Of a stretch of 18,717 nucleotides of DNA, positions 6,930 to 14,677 are shown one piece after another (positions within the stretch are counted from its first letter, which is position 1; every line of letters starts with the position of its first letter). A program made the position numbers and the translations under genes. Source of the DNA: UMGS973 sp963609975 (GTDB lineage Bacteria > Bacillota > Clostridia > Peptostreptococcales > Anaerovoracaceae). Under the pieces are notes generated by a model. It was not told the DNA's origin. It made no database searches and saw nothing but the letters and a program-made list of their open reading frames with translations. The stretch covers positions 1 through 18,717 of the forward strand of contig CAVDMD010000040.1 in assembly GCA_963609975.1 (NCBI GenBank), in the 5' to 3' direction.

Positions 6930-8004
6930 TTGCCGTTTCCCCCTTTCCGCCGGATTTTTTCCTGCCGAGCTTCCTGAAGAAGTTATATATTCCGTCCCAC
7001 GAAAATTCCTTCTGACCCATAATGCCCTGTCGCCAGAACAGCACTACGACCATAAGCAGAACAGAGAACACTACCATTCTGAAGCCTGTCCTGATAAACG
7101 GTATCTGCCAGTCGCCTATGTATGTAGCCGAATCCAAGAATCTCAGCCACCATTCTCTCGCAAATACAACAATCACCGAGGAAATGATGCTTCCTGTGAT
7201 GCTGCCAAGTCCTCCGATTACGATGATAAGCAGCACGAAATATGTAATATTGATATTGAATGTTGTCGATGTTATAGCTCCCAGATACATTGCAAGAAGT
7301 CCGCCTGAGATGCCTGCAAAGAACGAGCTTGCCACAAATGACATTCTCTTGTGCTTTGCAAGATTTATTCCCATTGTTTCGGCTGCTATCTCGTCCTCTC
7401 TGATAGCCTTGAAAGCTCTGCCGTATGAGCTGTTTATGAGCAGCACGCATACTGCAATACATACTATTACAACAATAAATGTAGTGTAGTACGACTGGAA
7501 CTTAGGGATGTTGTTCATACCGAGGGAACCGTTTGTAACCTTGTTGAGCGGTGAGCTTCCCACTACTATACGAACGATTTCCGCAAATCCCAGAGTTGCT
7601 ATTGCAAAGTAGTCGCTCTTCAGTCTCAGCACCGGAAGTCCTATGAGGAATGCGCACAGCGCAGCTACAAGTCCTCCGATGATAAGGCCTATCATAGGCG
7701 TCAGCTCCACGTTTTTGAGCCAGTCTGCAACGCCGTAAAGATAATATACCGTGGCTTTTTTGGATACAGGTACTGTAACCACCGCATAGGCATATGCGCC
7801 CAGCGCCATAAATCCCGCAGTGCCCAGTGAGAACAGTCCCGTAAATCCGTTAAGCAGGTTCATTGATACCGCTGCAAGCGCATATATTGCCGCATACTGC
7901 AGTACCGAACGAAGCATTGAGCCGGAGTTTTCGGACACAACTATAAGTAAAACCAGAACTACGAATGCAGCTGCAGTACAGATTGTTTTTGTTTTCTTTG
8001 ACAT
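6922..8004 (-). CDS. livM: LivM-type permease of a branched-chain amino acid ABC importer
   Basis: An integral membrane subunit, 360 residues with about nine hydrophobic segments and a basic C-terminal tail (RKLGRKKSGGK). The conserved cytoplasmic coupling region of LivM is present around 195-215 (SSYGRAFKAIREDEIAAETM, then GINLAKHKRMSF), which docks on the ATPases. GLFSLGTAGFMALGAYAYA near the N-terminus is the conserved LivM membrane motif. It follows livH after three bases and uses GAAGGTG in the end of livH as ribosome binding site. It should form a heterodimeric channel with LivH. Confidence 0.93.
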   Translation of the reverse strand: MSKKTKTICTAAAFVVLVLLIVVSENSGSMLRSVLQYAAIYALAAVSMNLLNGFTGLFSLGTAGFMALGAYAYAVVTVPVSKKATVYYLYGVADWLKNVELTPMIGLIIGGLVAALCAFLIGLPVLRLKSDYFAIATLGFAEIVRIVVGSSPLNKVTNGSLGMNNIPKFQSYYTTFIVVIVCIAVCVLLINSSYGRAFKAIREDEIAAETMGINLAKHKRMSFVASSFFAGISGGLLAMYLGAITSTTFNINITYFVLLIIVIGGLGSITGSIISSVIVVFAREWWLRFLDSATYIGDWQIPFIRTGFRMVVFSVLLMVVVLFWRQGIMGQKEFSWDGIYNFFRKLGRKKSGGKGETAND

Positions 8005-8007
8005 AAT

Positions 8008-8895
8008 CTACACCTTCTCCGCCATTTTTTCGCCAAACAGTCCCGTCGGCTTTACCATTAAAATAACGATCAGCAATATGAATGTGAATACATCACTGAA
8101 CTCCGAGTAGCCGGCCGCCTTGATGAAGGTTTCGGAAAGTCCGATTACAAAGCCGCCCACAAGAGCTCCCGGTATGCTGCCTATTCCTCCGAATACAGCC
8201 GCTATGAAGCATTTGAGTCCCGGAAGCGAACCTACGAGAGGATAAACAGACGGTCTCGGAGTGAAGTAAAGCATTGAGCCTACGGCAGCGAGGAAACAGC
8301 CGATTACAAATGTAAATGATATTACGCTGTTTATCTTGATACCCATAAGCTGCGCCGTTTCAAAGTCCTTGGAAACGGCTCTCATTGCCATACCCACCTT
8401 GGTGTATTTAATCATTGCCATCAGAAGCAGTACAAACCCTATGGTGATAATAGGTGTTATGAATGTTACTAATGATGTTGATACATCGCCAAGATTGATG
8501 GTCCTGTTGAGGACAGGAATTGAAGGATATGATTTTGGCAGTGCCGAGAACAGGTATGTAGCCACATTCTGCAGCAGGTACGATACACCTATAGCTGAAA
8601 TCATAACCGACATACGGGGCGCGCTGCGGAGAGGCGCATATGCGACCTTCTCTATGATAACACCCAGCACCACTGTGGCTATAATCATTATTATCATTGA
8701 TATATACCATGGAATTGCAAAATCAACCATTGCAAATATCATAAAATATGCGGCCATCATAAAGATATCGCCGTGCGCAAAGTTGATTAAGCGAAGTATA
8801 CCGTAAACCATTGTATATCCGATAGCTATAAGGGCATATATACCCCCTATTGAAATGCCTGCCAAACAATACTGTAGGAATACTGTTAATGTCAT
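8008..8895 (-). CDS. livH: LivH-type permease of a branched-chain amino acid ABC importer
   Basis: A 295-residue integral membrane protein with about eight hydrophobic helices. The opening GISIGGIYALIAIGYTMVYG and then LRLINFAHGDIFMMAAY is the family hallmark of LivH, and the coupling loop GMAMRAVSKDFETAQLMGI lies around 168-186. AAGGAGG precedes the ATG by about ten bases. It is separated from the receptor gene by 174 bases of non-coding sequence with hairpins, so the permease-ATPase genes are probably expressed at a lower level than the receptor. Confidence 0.94.
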   Translation of the reverse strand: MTLTVFLQYCLAGISIGGIYALIAIGYTMVYGILRLINFAHGDIFMMAAYFMIFAMVDFAIPWYISMIIMIIATVVLGVIIEKVAYAPLRSAPRMSVMISAIGVSYLLQNVATYLFSALPKSYPSIPVLNRTINLGDVSTSLVTFITPIITIGFVLLLMAMIKYTKVGMAMRAVSKDFETAQLMGIKINSVISFTFVIGCFLAAVGSMLYFTPRPSVYPLVGSLPGLKCFIAAVFGGIGSIPGALVGGFVIGLSETFIKAAGYSEFSDVFTFILLIVILMVKPTGLFGEKMAEKV

Positions 8896-8952
8896 TGTTT
8901 GTAAGCCTCCTTAAAAAAACATATAATTACCCGCAGGTCATCTGATGTGCCT

Positions 8953-8998
8953 GCTAAGATTTATTAACCTGCAATACTGCCGATTCGCAAATCTTAGC
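8953..8998. repeat. 10-bp perfect inverted repeat between livK and livH
   Basis: GCTAAGATTT (8953-8962) and AAATCTTAGC (8989-8998) are exact reverse complements separated by 26 bases. The region 8896-9069 contains no gene. This repeat could form the base of a larger mRNA structure that controls the ratio of receptor to membrane subunits. Confidence 0.6.
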
Positions 8999-9016
8999 AA
9001 GCCGATATTACATAAA

Positions 9017-9040
9017 GCGAGGAGGCAAAAGCCTCCACGC
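9017..9040 (-). terminator. Intercistronic hairpin after livK, probable partial terminator or mRNA stabiliser
   Basis: GGAGGC and GCCTCC close on a four-base loop. After one T-T mismatch the stem continues with GCG/CGC, giving nine pairs in all. It lies 29 bases after the stop codon of livK. Only a weak T-rich stretch follows on the minus strand (TCGCTTTATG), so partial termination or protection of the livK message from 3' decay is more likely than full termination. Such hairpins behind solute-receptor genes are common. Confidence 0.55.
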
Positions 9041-9069
9041 CCTGATATTCTGAGATTGTACAGCCAAAG

Positions 9070-10293
9070 CTATTTAGCTTCTACAGTCTGAGTCTTTAGG
9101 AATTCAAAGCTCTTTGACTTCAATGACTTGTCTGTGCAGGTCTTGATGTAAGCTGTATCCTTGTTGGCATCGCCTGTTTCATTGAAAGTGATGTTGCCTG
9201 TTACTCCGTCAAAGTCCACATTGTAAAGAGCATCTCTGATTGCAACTGAGTTAACCGTGTCACCGTCTAATGCAGCGATTGCATTGTACATAGCCATATA
9301 AGCGTCATAGCCTAATGCCGAAACTGCAGCTACTGTATCAGTACCGCTGTTCCATGTGAGGTTCTGCTTGCTGCTGTTCAGATATTCTTTGAAGCCTTTT
9401 ACGAATTCAACCGCTACAGGGTTTGATTCGTCGTTTTCGTCAAAGAAAGTTGAGAATGCAACGCCAACCATATCCTTTGAGATTATTGCTGCGTTTTCCC
9501 ATGTATCGCCTGCAAGCACCTGAGCGTCAATTCCGTTTGCAGTAACCTGCGGAAGAATCAGTGTTGCTGTTGCGATTGATGACGGGATAAATATGCAGTC
9601 AGGATCCGCTGATTTAACCTTGGTTAAAATAGCGTTGAAGTCTGACTCGTTTGTGTTGTATGTTTCATCAGCTACGATTTCACCGCCAAGCTCTGTGAAG
9701 GCAGTCTTGAAGTATCCTGCAAGACCTGTTGAGTAGTCGTCACCGTTCTGAGCGATAACCGCTGCCTTGGTGTATCCCTGATCTGCCGCATAGTTAGCCA
9801 TTACAGTACCCTGGAACGGGTCAAGGAAGCAGACTCTGAAATAGAATTCGTTGTCTGATGTAACCTGCGGGTTTGTGCATGAGCATCCGATTGCAGGAAC
9901 TGCCGCGCTCTTGAATGTATCTCCGGCTGCAATGGCAACGCCTGAACCGTATGATCCGAGAACGCCTACAACTCCGTCACTGATAAGCTGCTGAGCTGCT
10001 GTTACAGCTGCTGTCTTGTCTGACTGGTTGTCCACTTCCACTAACTCGATGTTGTAAGTTGTGCCGCCAACCTCTACTGTAGGATAAAGCTGGTTTGCAT
10101 AACGGATGCCGAGAACCTCCTGCATTCCGCCGCCGCCGTTCTCGCCTGTAGTAGGTTCAAACACACCGATTTTGATAGTATCGCCTTCTACATTAACGCC
10201 TTCTGCGTCTGCGCCGCCGCCGCAGCCTGTAACGCTGAAAGCCAATGCAAGAATCATCACTGCCGATAAAATAAGAGCGATTTTCTTTTTCAT
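9070..10293 (-). CDS. livK: Lipoprotein solute receptor of a branched-chain amino acid-type ABC importer
   Basis: The extracellular ligand-binding protein of the importer, 407 residues, type-1 periplasmic-binding fold (LivK/LivJ family). A lipoprotein signal peptide (MKKKIALIL...) ends in the lipobox SVTGC, so Cys24 should be lipidated and anchor it to the outer face of the membrane. A flexible Gly-rich linker (GGGADAEG) follows. DTIKIGVFEPTTGENGGGGM is the typical first strand and ligand loop, and the segment with VGVLGSYGSGVAIA is the usual second contact region. AGGAGGAAT lies before the ATG. This family also binds other amino acids, amides and aromatic acids, so 'branched-chain amino acids' is only a family label. 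It is the first gene of the importer unit. Confidence 0.93.
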   Translation of the reverse strand: MKKKIALILSAVMILALAFSVTGCGGGADAEGVNVEGDTIKIGVFEPTTGENGGGGMQEVLGIRYANQLYPTVEVGGTTYNIELVEVDNQSDKTAAVTAAQQLISDGVVGVLGSYGSGVAIAAGDTFKSAAVPAIGCSCTNPQVTSDNEFYFRVCFLDPFQGTVMANYAADQGYTKAAVIAQNGDDYSTGLAGYFKTAFTELGGEIVADETYNTNESDFNAILTKVKSADPDCIFIPSSIATATLILPQVTANGIDAQVLAGDTWENAAIISKDMVGVAFSTFFDENDESNPVAVEFVKGFKEYLNSSKQNLTWNSGTDTVAAVSALGYDAYMAMYNAIAALDGDTVNSVAIRDALYNVDFDGVTGNITFNETGDANKDTAYIKTCTDKSLKSKSFEFLKTQTVEAK

Positions 10294-10412
10294 TTTTTAT
10301 TCCTCCTAAAATTTGTTTTAAGTCAATAATGCCACTGTATGATGCGGCACAATAACCCGTATGTCTTTTCTTCTCTAATTCTAAAGTATTATACAAAAAA
10401 AGACACATACCA

Positions 10413-10440
10413 ATTATACTATTTTCACTTGAAAAGTAAA
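10413..10440 (-). promoter_or_regulatory. Promoter of the liv importer genes
   Basis: On the minus strand TTTACT (10440-10435) is followed after 16 bases by a perfect TATAAT (10418-10413), about 120 bases before the livK start. The spacer contains the dyad TTTTC-ACTT-GAAAA (10422-10435), which could be a repressor site. A second TATAAT lies downstream at about 10388-10393 but lacks a good -35. Confidence 0.6.
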
Positions 10441-10523
10441 GTTTTTTAGATGTTTTTGTACTGAAATTTATACACGAATCGTATATTTTTACAAATTTGC
10501 TGTAATAGCCGTATGAAAATTGT

Positions 10524-10544
10524 AGCAGTTTTATATTAACTGCT
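10524..10544 (-). terminator. Weak hairpin behind the decayed DUF4097 frame
   Basis: AGCAGTT and AACTGCT form a 7-bp perfect stem around seven bases, just after the end of the DUF4097 remnant. The T-run after it is poor. It is probably the old terminator of the PadR operon. Confidence 0.4.
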
Positions 10545-10552
10545 GCAAAACT

Positions 10553-11122
10553 TTATATATTTGCTGTTTTGCTTATCTTTACTGTGAAATCGCCGCCGGT
10601 CGTATCATCGTTAAATCTGTTTTTGCCGTCGCCCACAGCATAACCGGCATCTGAATTTCTTACAGGCGAAAATTCTGTTATAAATTCTCCCGATACGCTG
10701 TCAAATTCTAATGTAAAACCGCTGTCCGCAGGCAGATAAACGATGCTGTCTCCGGAGGTGCTGTCTAAATCAAACTCTTCAGGGCATTCTGTAAATGCAG
10801 CTTCTAAATCTCCTGATACCATATCAATTTCAAAACGCTTTACATTCATATCCGAAAGTCCGGTATTTCCCGAAGTAACGTCCACATACATACTGTCAAC
10901 TGCAAAACCGTCTGCGGTAATATCTGATGATATGCTGTCAACGCTGAGGCTGTTAAGGCTGTCTGCAAGCTCTTTTGGAACCTTTACCTGAAGCCTCTTG
11001 CTGATGTCATCGCCTGTATCTCCAAGATTTACGGCAATCCTGCCTCCTCTTCGCTCATACCATCCTCTGTTTTGTCCTCCGGCAGCTCTCTGCAGTAATC
11101 CCCCTGCTGTTTCTTTTCTTCG
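10553..11122 (-). pseudogene. DUF4097-family remnant, out of frame with its upstream partner
   Basis: The minus-strand frame is open from 11122 to 10553 and encodes a repetitive beta-strand protein with recurring SGD/SGN turns (VDVTSGN, IDMVSGD, LDSTSGD, FDSVSGE, DTTGGD). This is the hallmark of the DUF4097 beta-solenoid found next to PadR regulators in Firmicutes. The homologous part begins at about 11035 (RIAVNLGDTG) and lacks the N-terminal part of the family. There is no start codon with a ribosome binding site: the first ATG in frame (10891) has none and would discard a third of the repeats. The preceding DUF1700 fragment overlaps it in another frame. I read this as the product of an internal deletion and frameshift that left a dead gene. 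Confidence 0.7.
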
Positions 11123-11166
11123 TCAGGCAGCTGGAAAAGCCGGTCCTCCAGTGCCTCTGAAAACAT
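11029..11166 (-). pseudogene. Truncated DUF1700-like fragment after padR
   Basis: A 45-codon frame starts at ATG 11166, five bases after the stop of padR, with AAGGAG directly abutting it. It encodes LFQLPDEEKK and then EDKTEDGMSEEEA before a stop. This resembles the N-terminal cytoplasmic segment of DUF1700 membrane proteins, which normally continues for more than 100 residues with several membrane helices. Everything after SEEEA is missing, and the DNA continues in a different frame into the DUF4097 remnant. Known PadR-DUF1700-DUF4097 operons make the original arrangement clear. Confidence 0.6.
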
Positions 11167-11170
11167 CTCC

Positions 11171-11491
11171 TTATTCGCGTCCCTTTCCCTCCCTTATATA
11201 TTCGTATACTGCTTCAATCTCGCACCGGTCATCTATGAAATCATCAATCTGACTTCGCCCCTTGTCTGTGATTTCATAAATCTTTCGCAGTCTGCCGTTG
11301 TGCTCCACCGAATGAACCGTAACCGTTCCGGAGCCTTCAAGTCGTTTAAGTATAGGATACAGTGTTGACTCGGATATCTCGATACAGCCTGATATATCCC
11401 TGATAATCTTGTATCCGTAGGAGCCCTCTCTGCTGAGCGCCGACAGAACGCACACCTCAAGAGGTCCTCGTTTCATCTGTGGGTTTAACAT
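11171..11491 (-). CDS. PadR-family transcription regulator
   Basis: A 106-residue winged-helix DNA-binding protein. MKRGPLEVCVLSALSREGSYGYKI is the family's opening helix pattern, ISESTLYPILKRLEGSGTV is the recognition helix and wing, and KIYEITDKGR the second wing strand. This short form lacks the long C-terminal dimerisation domain of PadR-s1 and belongs to the s2 type of about 110 residues, which often controls a DUF1700/DUF4097 membrane-protein pair. Here that pair, immediately downstream, is broken. AAAGGGGG lies about 11 bases before the ATG. It is transcribed divergently from the sigma-54 activator gene, with 221 bases between their starts. It probably represses its own promoter; its remaining target is unknown. 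Confidence 0.9.
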   Translation of the reverse strand: MLNPQMKRGPLEVCVLSALSREGSYGYKIIRDISGCIEISESTLYPILKRLEGSGTVTVHSVEHNGRLRKIYEITDKGRSQIDDFIDDRCEIEAVYEYIREGKGRE

Positions 11492-11560
11492 ATATATAAA
11501 TACCCCCTTTCACATAATGAAAACGAAAGTAAATCATTTCTGTCGTTCATATGGCGCATT

Positions 11561-11589
11561 TTGATTTTTCAGCATTTTTGTGTTAAAAT
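11561..11589 (+). promoter_or_regulatory. Sigma-70-type promoter of the sigma-54 activator gene
   Basis: TTGATT (11561-11566) and TAAAAT (11584-11589) are separated by exactly 17 bases, with 4/6 and 5/6 matches to consensus. The activator gene starts at 11713, so the mRNA would have a leader of about 115 bases. No gene or clear RNA element is seen in that leader. Confidence 0.5.
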
Positions 11590-11712
11590 CTCAAGTATAA
11601 GCCGCAGTATATCATAACCTTTCGAAGCAGGCTGTTCCGGCAGCAGCATCAGTTGCATCCCTGCCCCGAAAAACCATGAGCACTGCTTCTGTTTAGCAAA
11701 AGGACTGTATCT

Positions 11713-13296
11713 ATGAAAATATCCAGTATTATGAATCCCCGGCACAAAGAAATATCCTCTCCTGTAACCCTATATGAGGACGACCATATTTCTGCCCTGA
11801 AATTAGATGCCTGCGAGGTCGCGGACTGTGAGTTTCTGCTTGTGAAGGACAGAAATGGCAATCCTTCGGGAAGTGTCCAGAAGGACAGGCTTTTTTATCT
11901 GATCGAACAGTTTAAGAAGATATCATTCATGCCCATACTTGATTCCATCGAGGAAGGGCTTATCGCCATCGATACAGACAGCACCATTTTTTATGTAAAC
12001 CCTGCATATACGAAAGTGCTGGGTGTTCCGGCAGGAAAAATAATCGGCAGGAAACTCACCGATGTAGAGCCCGATGCAGTCCTGCTCGATGTTCTTTCCA
12101 CACGTAAAGAAGCCGTAATCAAAAAACGTTTCATAAAAAATGTAGGTAAATATATTTCCATTCACATCATGCCGCTGTATCAGGACGGTGTTTTTGCAGG
12201 CGCATTTTCTCTTTTCACTGATATCACCGAAGTGGATCAGCTCAACAGGACCGTACTGCAGATGAGCAACACCGTAGAGGAGTACAGCAGACAGCTTGAA
12301 CAGTTCCAGATCATGCAAAGCAACAAAATGATCGGCGAAAGTCCCAACTATGTTTCATGTGTGTTCAAAGCACTCACAGCAGCCAAAAGTGATGTCACTG
12401 TCCTTTTAAGAGGTGAAAACGGTGTCGGCAAAGATGTCCTTGCAAATGCGATAAAAGACTGCAGTATGCGTAACGACAAGCCGTTTATCACAGTCAACTG
12501 CTCTGCGATACCTGATGCTCTCATCGAAAGCGAGCTTTTCGGGTTTGAGGAGGGTTCATTCACCGGTTCAAGAAAAGGCGGAGGCACAGGAAAATTTGAA
12601 CTTGCAGACGGCGGCACAATTTTTCTTGATGAAATAGGCGACATGCCTCTTCATATGCAGGTAAAGCTTATGCGCACCCTGCAGAACGGTGAAATTGAAA
12701 AAATCGGAAGCAGCAAAAACATTTCTGTTGATGTCAGGATAATCGCCGCAACAAACCGCCCTCTGGAGCAGCTTATTTCAGAAAAAAAATTCCGTGAAGA
12801 TCTATATTACAGACTGAACGTGATAACAGTGACCATCCCGCCTCTGCGTGAACGCGGTAACGATATCATCCTTCTGGCTGACCATTTTCTTTCAAAATAC
12901 TCCGAAAAGCACAGGAAGGAAGCCAGGTTTTCAAACTCTGTATATCAGATATTTCTCAGCCACAAATGGCCGGGAAATATACGCGAACTTCAAAATGCAG
13001 TTGAAAGTGCGCTTGTACTGTGTCATGACGGCATCATCCGTGTCTCTGATCTGCCGGAGCACATAACACAGCAGTGCTCTGTGCGTACGGATTCTAATGC
13101 CGCCGGAATACCTGAGGATATTGAGAACTTCGGACTTCTCAAAGAAGAAATGGATTCGTATGAAAAAAAGATAATCGAAAGCACACTGATAAGATTCGGA
13201 GGCAGCAAGACGAAAGCATTGAAGGCTCTCGGCCTTTCAAGGCGCACCTTTTACAGAAAGCTGGCCTATCATGGGCTGACACACTCTGACACATGA
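11713..13296 (+). CDS. Sigma-54-dependent enhancer-binding activator with PAS sensor
   Basis: A 527-residue activator of RNA polymerase carrying sigma-54 (RpoN). Domain order: a short CBS-like segment (1-70), a PAS sensor domain (about 73-175), a linker helix, the AAA+ domain (about 205-440) and a Fis-type helix-turn-helix (about 478-520, GGSKTKALKALGLSRRTFYR). Walker A is GENGVGKD (234-241), Walker B GTIFLDEIGD (301-310), sensor I AATNR (345-349), and the arginine-finger region REDLYYRL (361-368). The sigma-54 contact loop reads GSFTGS (281-286) instead of GAFTGA. There is no receiver domain, so the PAS or CBS region probably binds the inducer. AAAGGA precedes the ATG by eight bases. It faces the AtuA/HMG-CoA reductase operon tail to tail. 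The sigma-54 promoter and upstream sites of that operon make it the likely regulator. Confidence 0.95.
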   Translation: MKISSIMNPRHKEISSPVTLYEDDHISALKLDACEVADCEFLLVKDRNGNPSGSVQKDRLFYLIEQFKKISFMPILDSIEEGLIAIDTDSTIFYVNPAYTKVLGVPAGKIIGRKLTDVEPDAVLLDVLSTRKEAVIKKRFIKNVGKYISIHIMPLYQDGVFAGAFSLFTDITEVDQLNRTVLQMSNTVEEYSRQLEQFQIMQSNKMIGESPNYVSCVFKALTAAKSDVTVLLRGENGVGKDVLANAIKDCSMRNDKPFITVNCSAIPDALIESELFGFEEGSFTGSRKGGGTGKFELADGGTIFLDEIGDMPLHMQVKLMRTLQNGEIEKIGSSKNISVDVRIIAATNRPLEQLISEKKFREDLYYRLNVITVTIPPLRERGNDIILLADHFLSKYSEKHRKEARFSNSVYQIFLSHKWPGNIRELQNAVESALVLCHDGIIRVSDLPEHITQQCSVRTDSNAAGIPEDIENFGLLKEEMDSYEKKIIESTLIRFGGSKTKALKALGLSRRTFYRKLAYHGLTHSDT

Positions 13297-13302
13297 TAGG
13301 CC
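13263..13302. repeat. 11-bp perfect inverted repeat spanning the activator's stop codon
   Basis: GGCCTATCATG (13263-13273) and CATGATAGGCC (13292-13302) are exact reverse complements 18 bases apart. The right arm contains the TGA stop codon of the sigma-54 activator gene. No T-run follows. Fifteen bases or so further on comes the bidirectional terminator, so this may be a second structure that stabilises the message end. Confidence 0.6.
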
Positions 13303-13318
13303 ACCAAAGGCACACAAC

Positions 13319-13380
13319 ATAAAACCTGTGAAAAACCGGATTCCCAGATTGTTCTGTCCTCGGTTTTCACAGGTTTTTTA
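13319..13380. terminator. Bidirectional terminator between activator gene and HMG-CoA reductase gene
   Basis: AAAACCTGTGAAAAACCG (13321-13338) pairs with CGGTTTTCACAGGTTTT (13361-13377) with one bulged A. The stem ends in T-runs on both strands, so it can serve both convergent genes: the activator on plus and HMG-CoA reductase on minus. Confidence 0.88.
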
Positions 13381-13387
13381 CTGCAGA

Positions 13388-14647
13388 TTAACTGTTATAT
13401 TTTTCTACCAGCTCCTGCGCATACTCAAGCCGCACATTCTTTTCAGCCACCATTTTCTTTACTATTTCTTCAAGCATTTCACCGCTTGCACCTGCTACCG
13501 TCGCAAGATTCCTTGCATGAAGTGACATGTGGCCTCTCTGTATACCCTCTGTTGCCAGCGCCTTCATGGCTGCAAAGTTCTGTGCAAGCCCCACAGATGC
13601 TATTATTTCGCCAAGCTCTGCAGCAGTCTTCACACCCAGCATTTTTACAGCGACTTTGGCTGCCGGATGAATCTTGGTTGCACCGCCTACAAGTCCTACC
13701 GCCATAGGTATCTCTATAGTTCCAACAAGGTCGCCGTCTCTGTTCTTTTCCCATGTTGTCAGAGGCTTGTACTGACCTGTGAGTGATGCATATGAGTGGG
13801 CGCCCGACTCGATGGCTCTTGTATCATTTCCTGTCGCAATAACCACAGGAATGATACCGTTCATAATACCTTTGTTATGTGTTGCCGCTCTGAACGGATC
13901 TGCATCCGCGAAAGCATATGCCTTGAGTATGCCGTCTATGACATCCTCCCCTAAGACATCTTTTTTCATAACAACTCTGGATCTTGCAAGCCTGTAAATG
14001 GCAAGGTTTGACAGTATTCTCAAATAAGCCTTGCCGCCTGTAAGTTCTTCAAGGAAAGGCGATACCGCTTCGGCCATAGTGTTTACAGCATTGGCTCCCA
14101 TGGCATCAAGGGTGTTGACTTTGAGATGCACGATAACCATAACGCCTTCCTTTGTGCTGATGATTCTTGCCTCGACATCTTTTACTCCACCGCCGAATTT
14201 TACGAGAGTAGGATCCTTTTCATTGCAGATCTCAATAATCTTATCTTTGTGTTCTTCAATTATGATTTTGGCGTATCCCGGATCGTCGATACCTGTAAGC
14301 TGGATCTGCGAGATCATAACCGTTCCGGTATTGCTTGCAAAGAACCCGCCGCTCGCTCTTGCAGTTTTGGCGGCATTGCTGGCAGCCGCTATTACCGAAG
14401 GCTCTTCTGTAACCATAGGGATAACGTATTCCCTGCTGTTGATAATAAAGTTTACGGCAACACCCATCGGAAGTGAAAATCTGCCGATAACATTCTCTAC
14501 CATATTGTCTGCTTTTTCCATATCCAGAGAGCCCGGATCCTGAAGTATTTTCTGTTCTTCCTCAGTAATACCTGTGAATTCTGCAACTTCTTTCATTCTT
14601 TCATCTGTCGTGAGCTTGAAAAAACCCGAATAACTGCTTGATTTCAT
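13388..14647 (-). CDS. mvaA: Class II (degradative-type) hydroxymethylglutaryl-CoA reductase
   Basis: This 419-residue enzyme interconverts mevalonate and HMG-CoA with NAD(P)(H). It has the length and motifs of the class II enzymes typified by Pseudomonas mevalonii: EEPSVIAAASNAAK with catalytic Glu82, DAMGANAVNTMAE (181-193) for substrate and cofactor binding, THNKGIMNG with catalytic Lys259, GNDTR with Asp275, and the C-terminal GHMSLHARN with His377. All four catalytic residues are present. No membrane anchor is seen, as expected for bacterial enzymes. It is last in a five-gene operon, 30 bases after the AtuA-like gene, with AAAGGAG eight bases before its ATG. Class II enzymes serve either mevalonate breakdown or isoprenoid synthesis. 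Placement beside a carboxylate transporter under sigma-54 control, with no other mevalonate-pathway gene present, favours catabolism. Confidence 0.93.
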   Translation of the reverse strand: MKSSSYSGFFKLTTDERMKEVAEFTGITEEEQKILQDPGSLDMEKADNMVENVIGRFSLPMGVAVNFIINSREYVIPMVTEEPSVIAAASNAAKTARASGGFFASNTGTVMISQIQLTGIDDPGYAKIIIEEHKDKIIEICNEKDPTLVKFGGGVKDVEARIISTKEGVMVIVHLKVNTLDAMGANAVNTMAEAVSPFLEELTGGKAYLRILSNLAIYRLARSRVVMKKDVLGEDVIDGILKAYAFADADPFRAATHNKGIMNGIIPVVIATGNDTRAIESGAHSYASLTGQYKPLTTWEKNRDGDLVGTIEIPMAVGLVGGATKIHPAAKVAVKMLGVKTAAELGEIIASVGLAQNFAAMKALATEGIQRGHMSLHARNLATVAGASGEMLEEIVKKMVAEKNVRLEYAQELVEKYNS

Positions 14648-14677
14648 TTTTGTTTCTCCTTTTTTCCTGTGTATTTA

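Noticed and set aside
11535..11560. CATATGGCGC near the activator gene's promoter as an autoregulatory site
   Set aside because: It resembles the right half of the activator sites only loosely (GGCGC instead of GGCAC), and the left half GTC is wrongly spaced.
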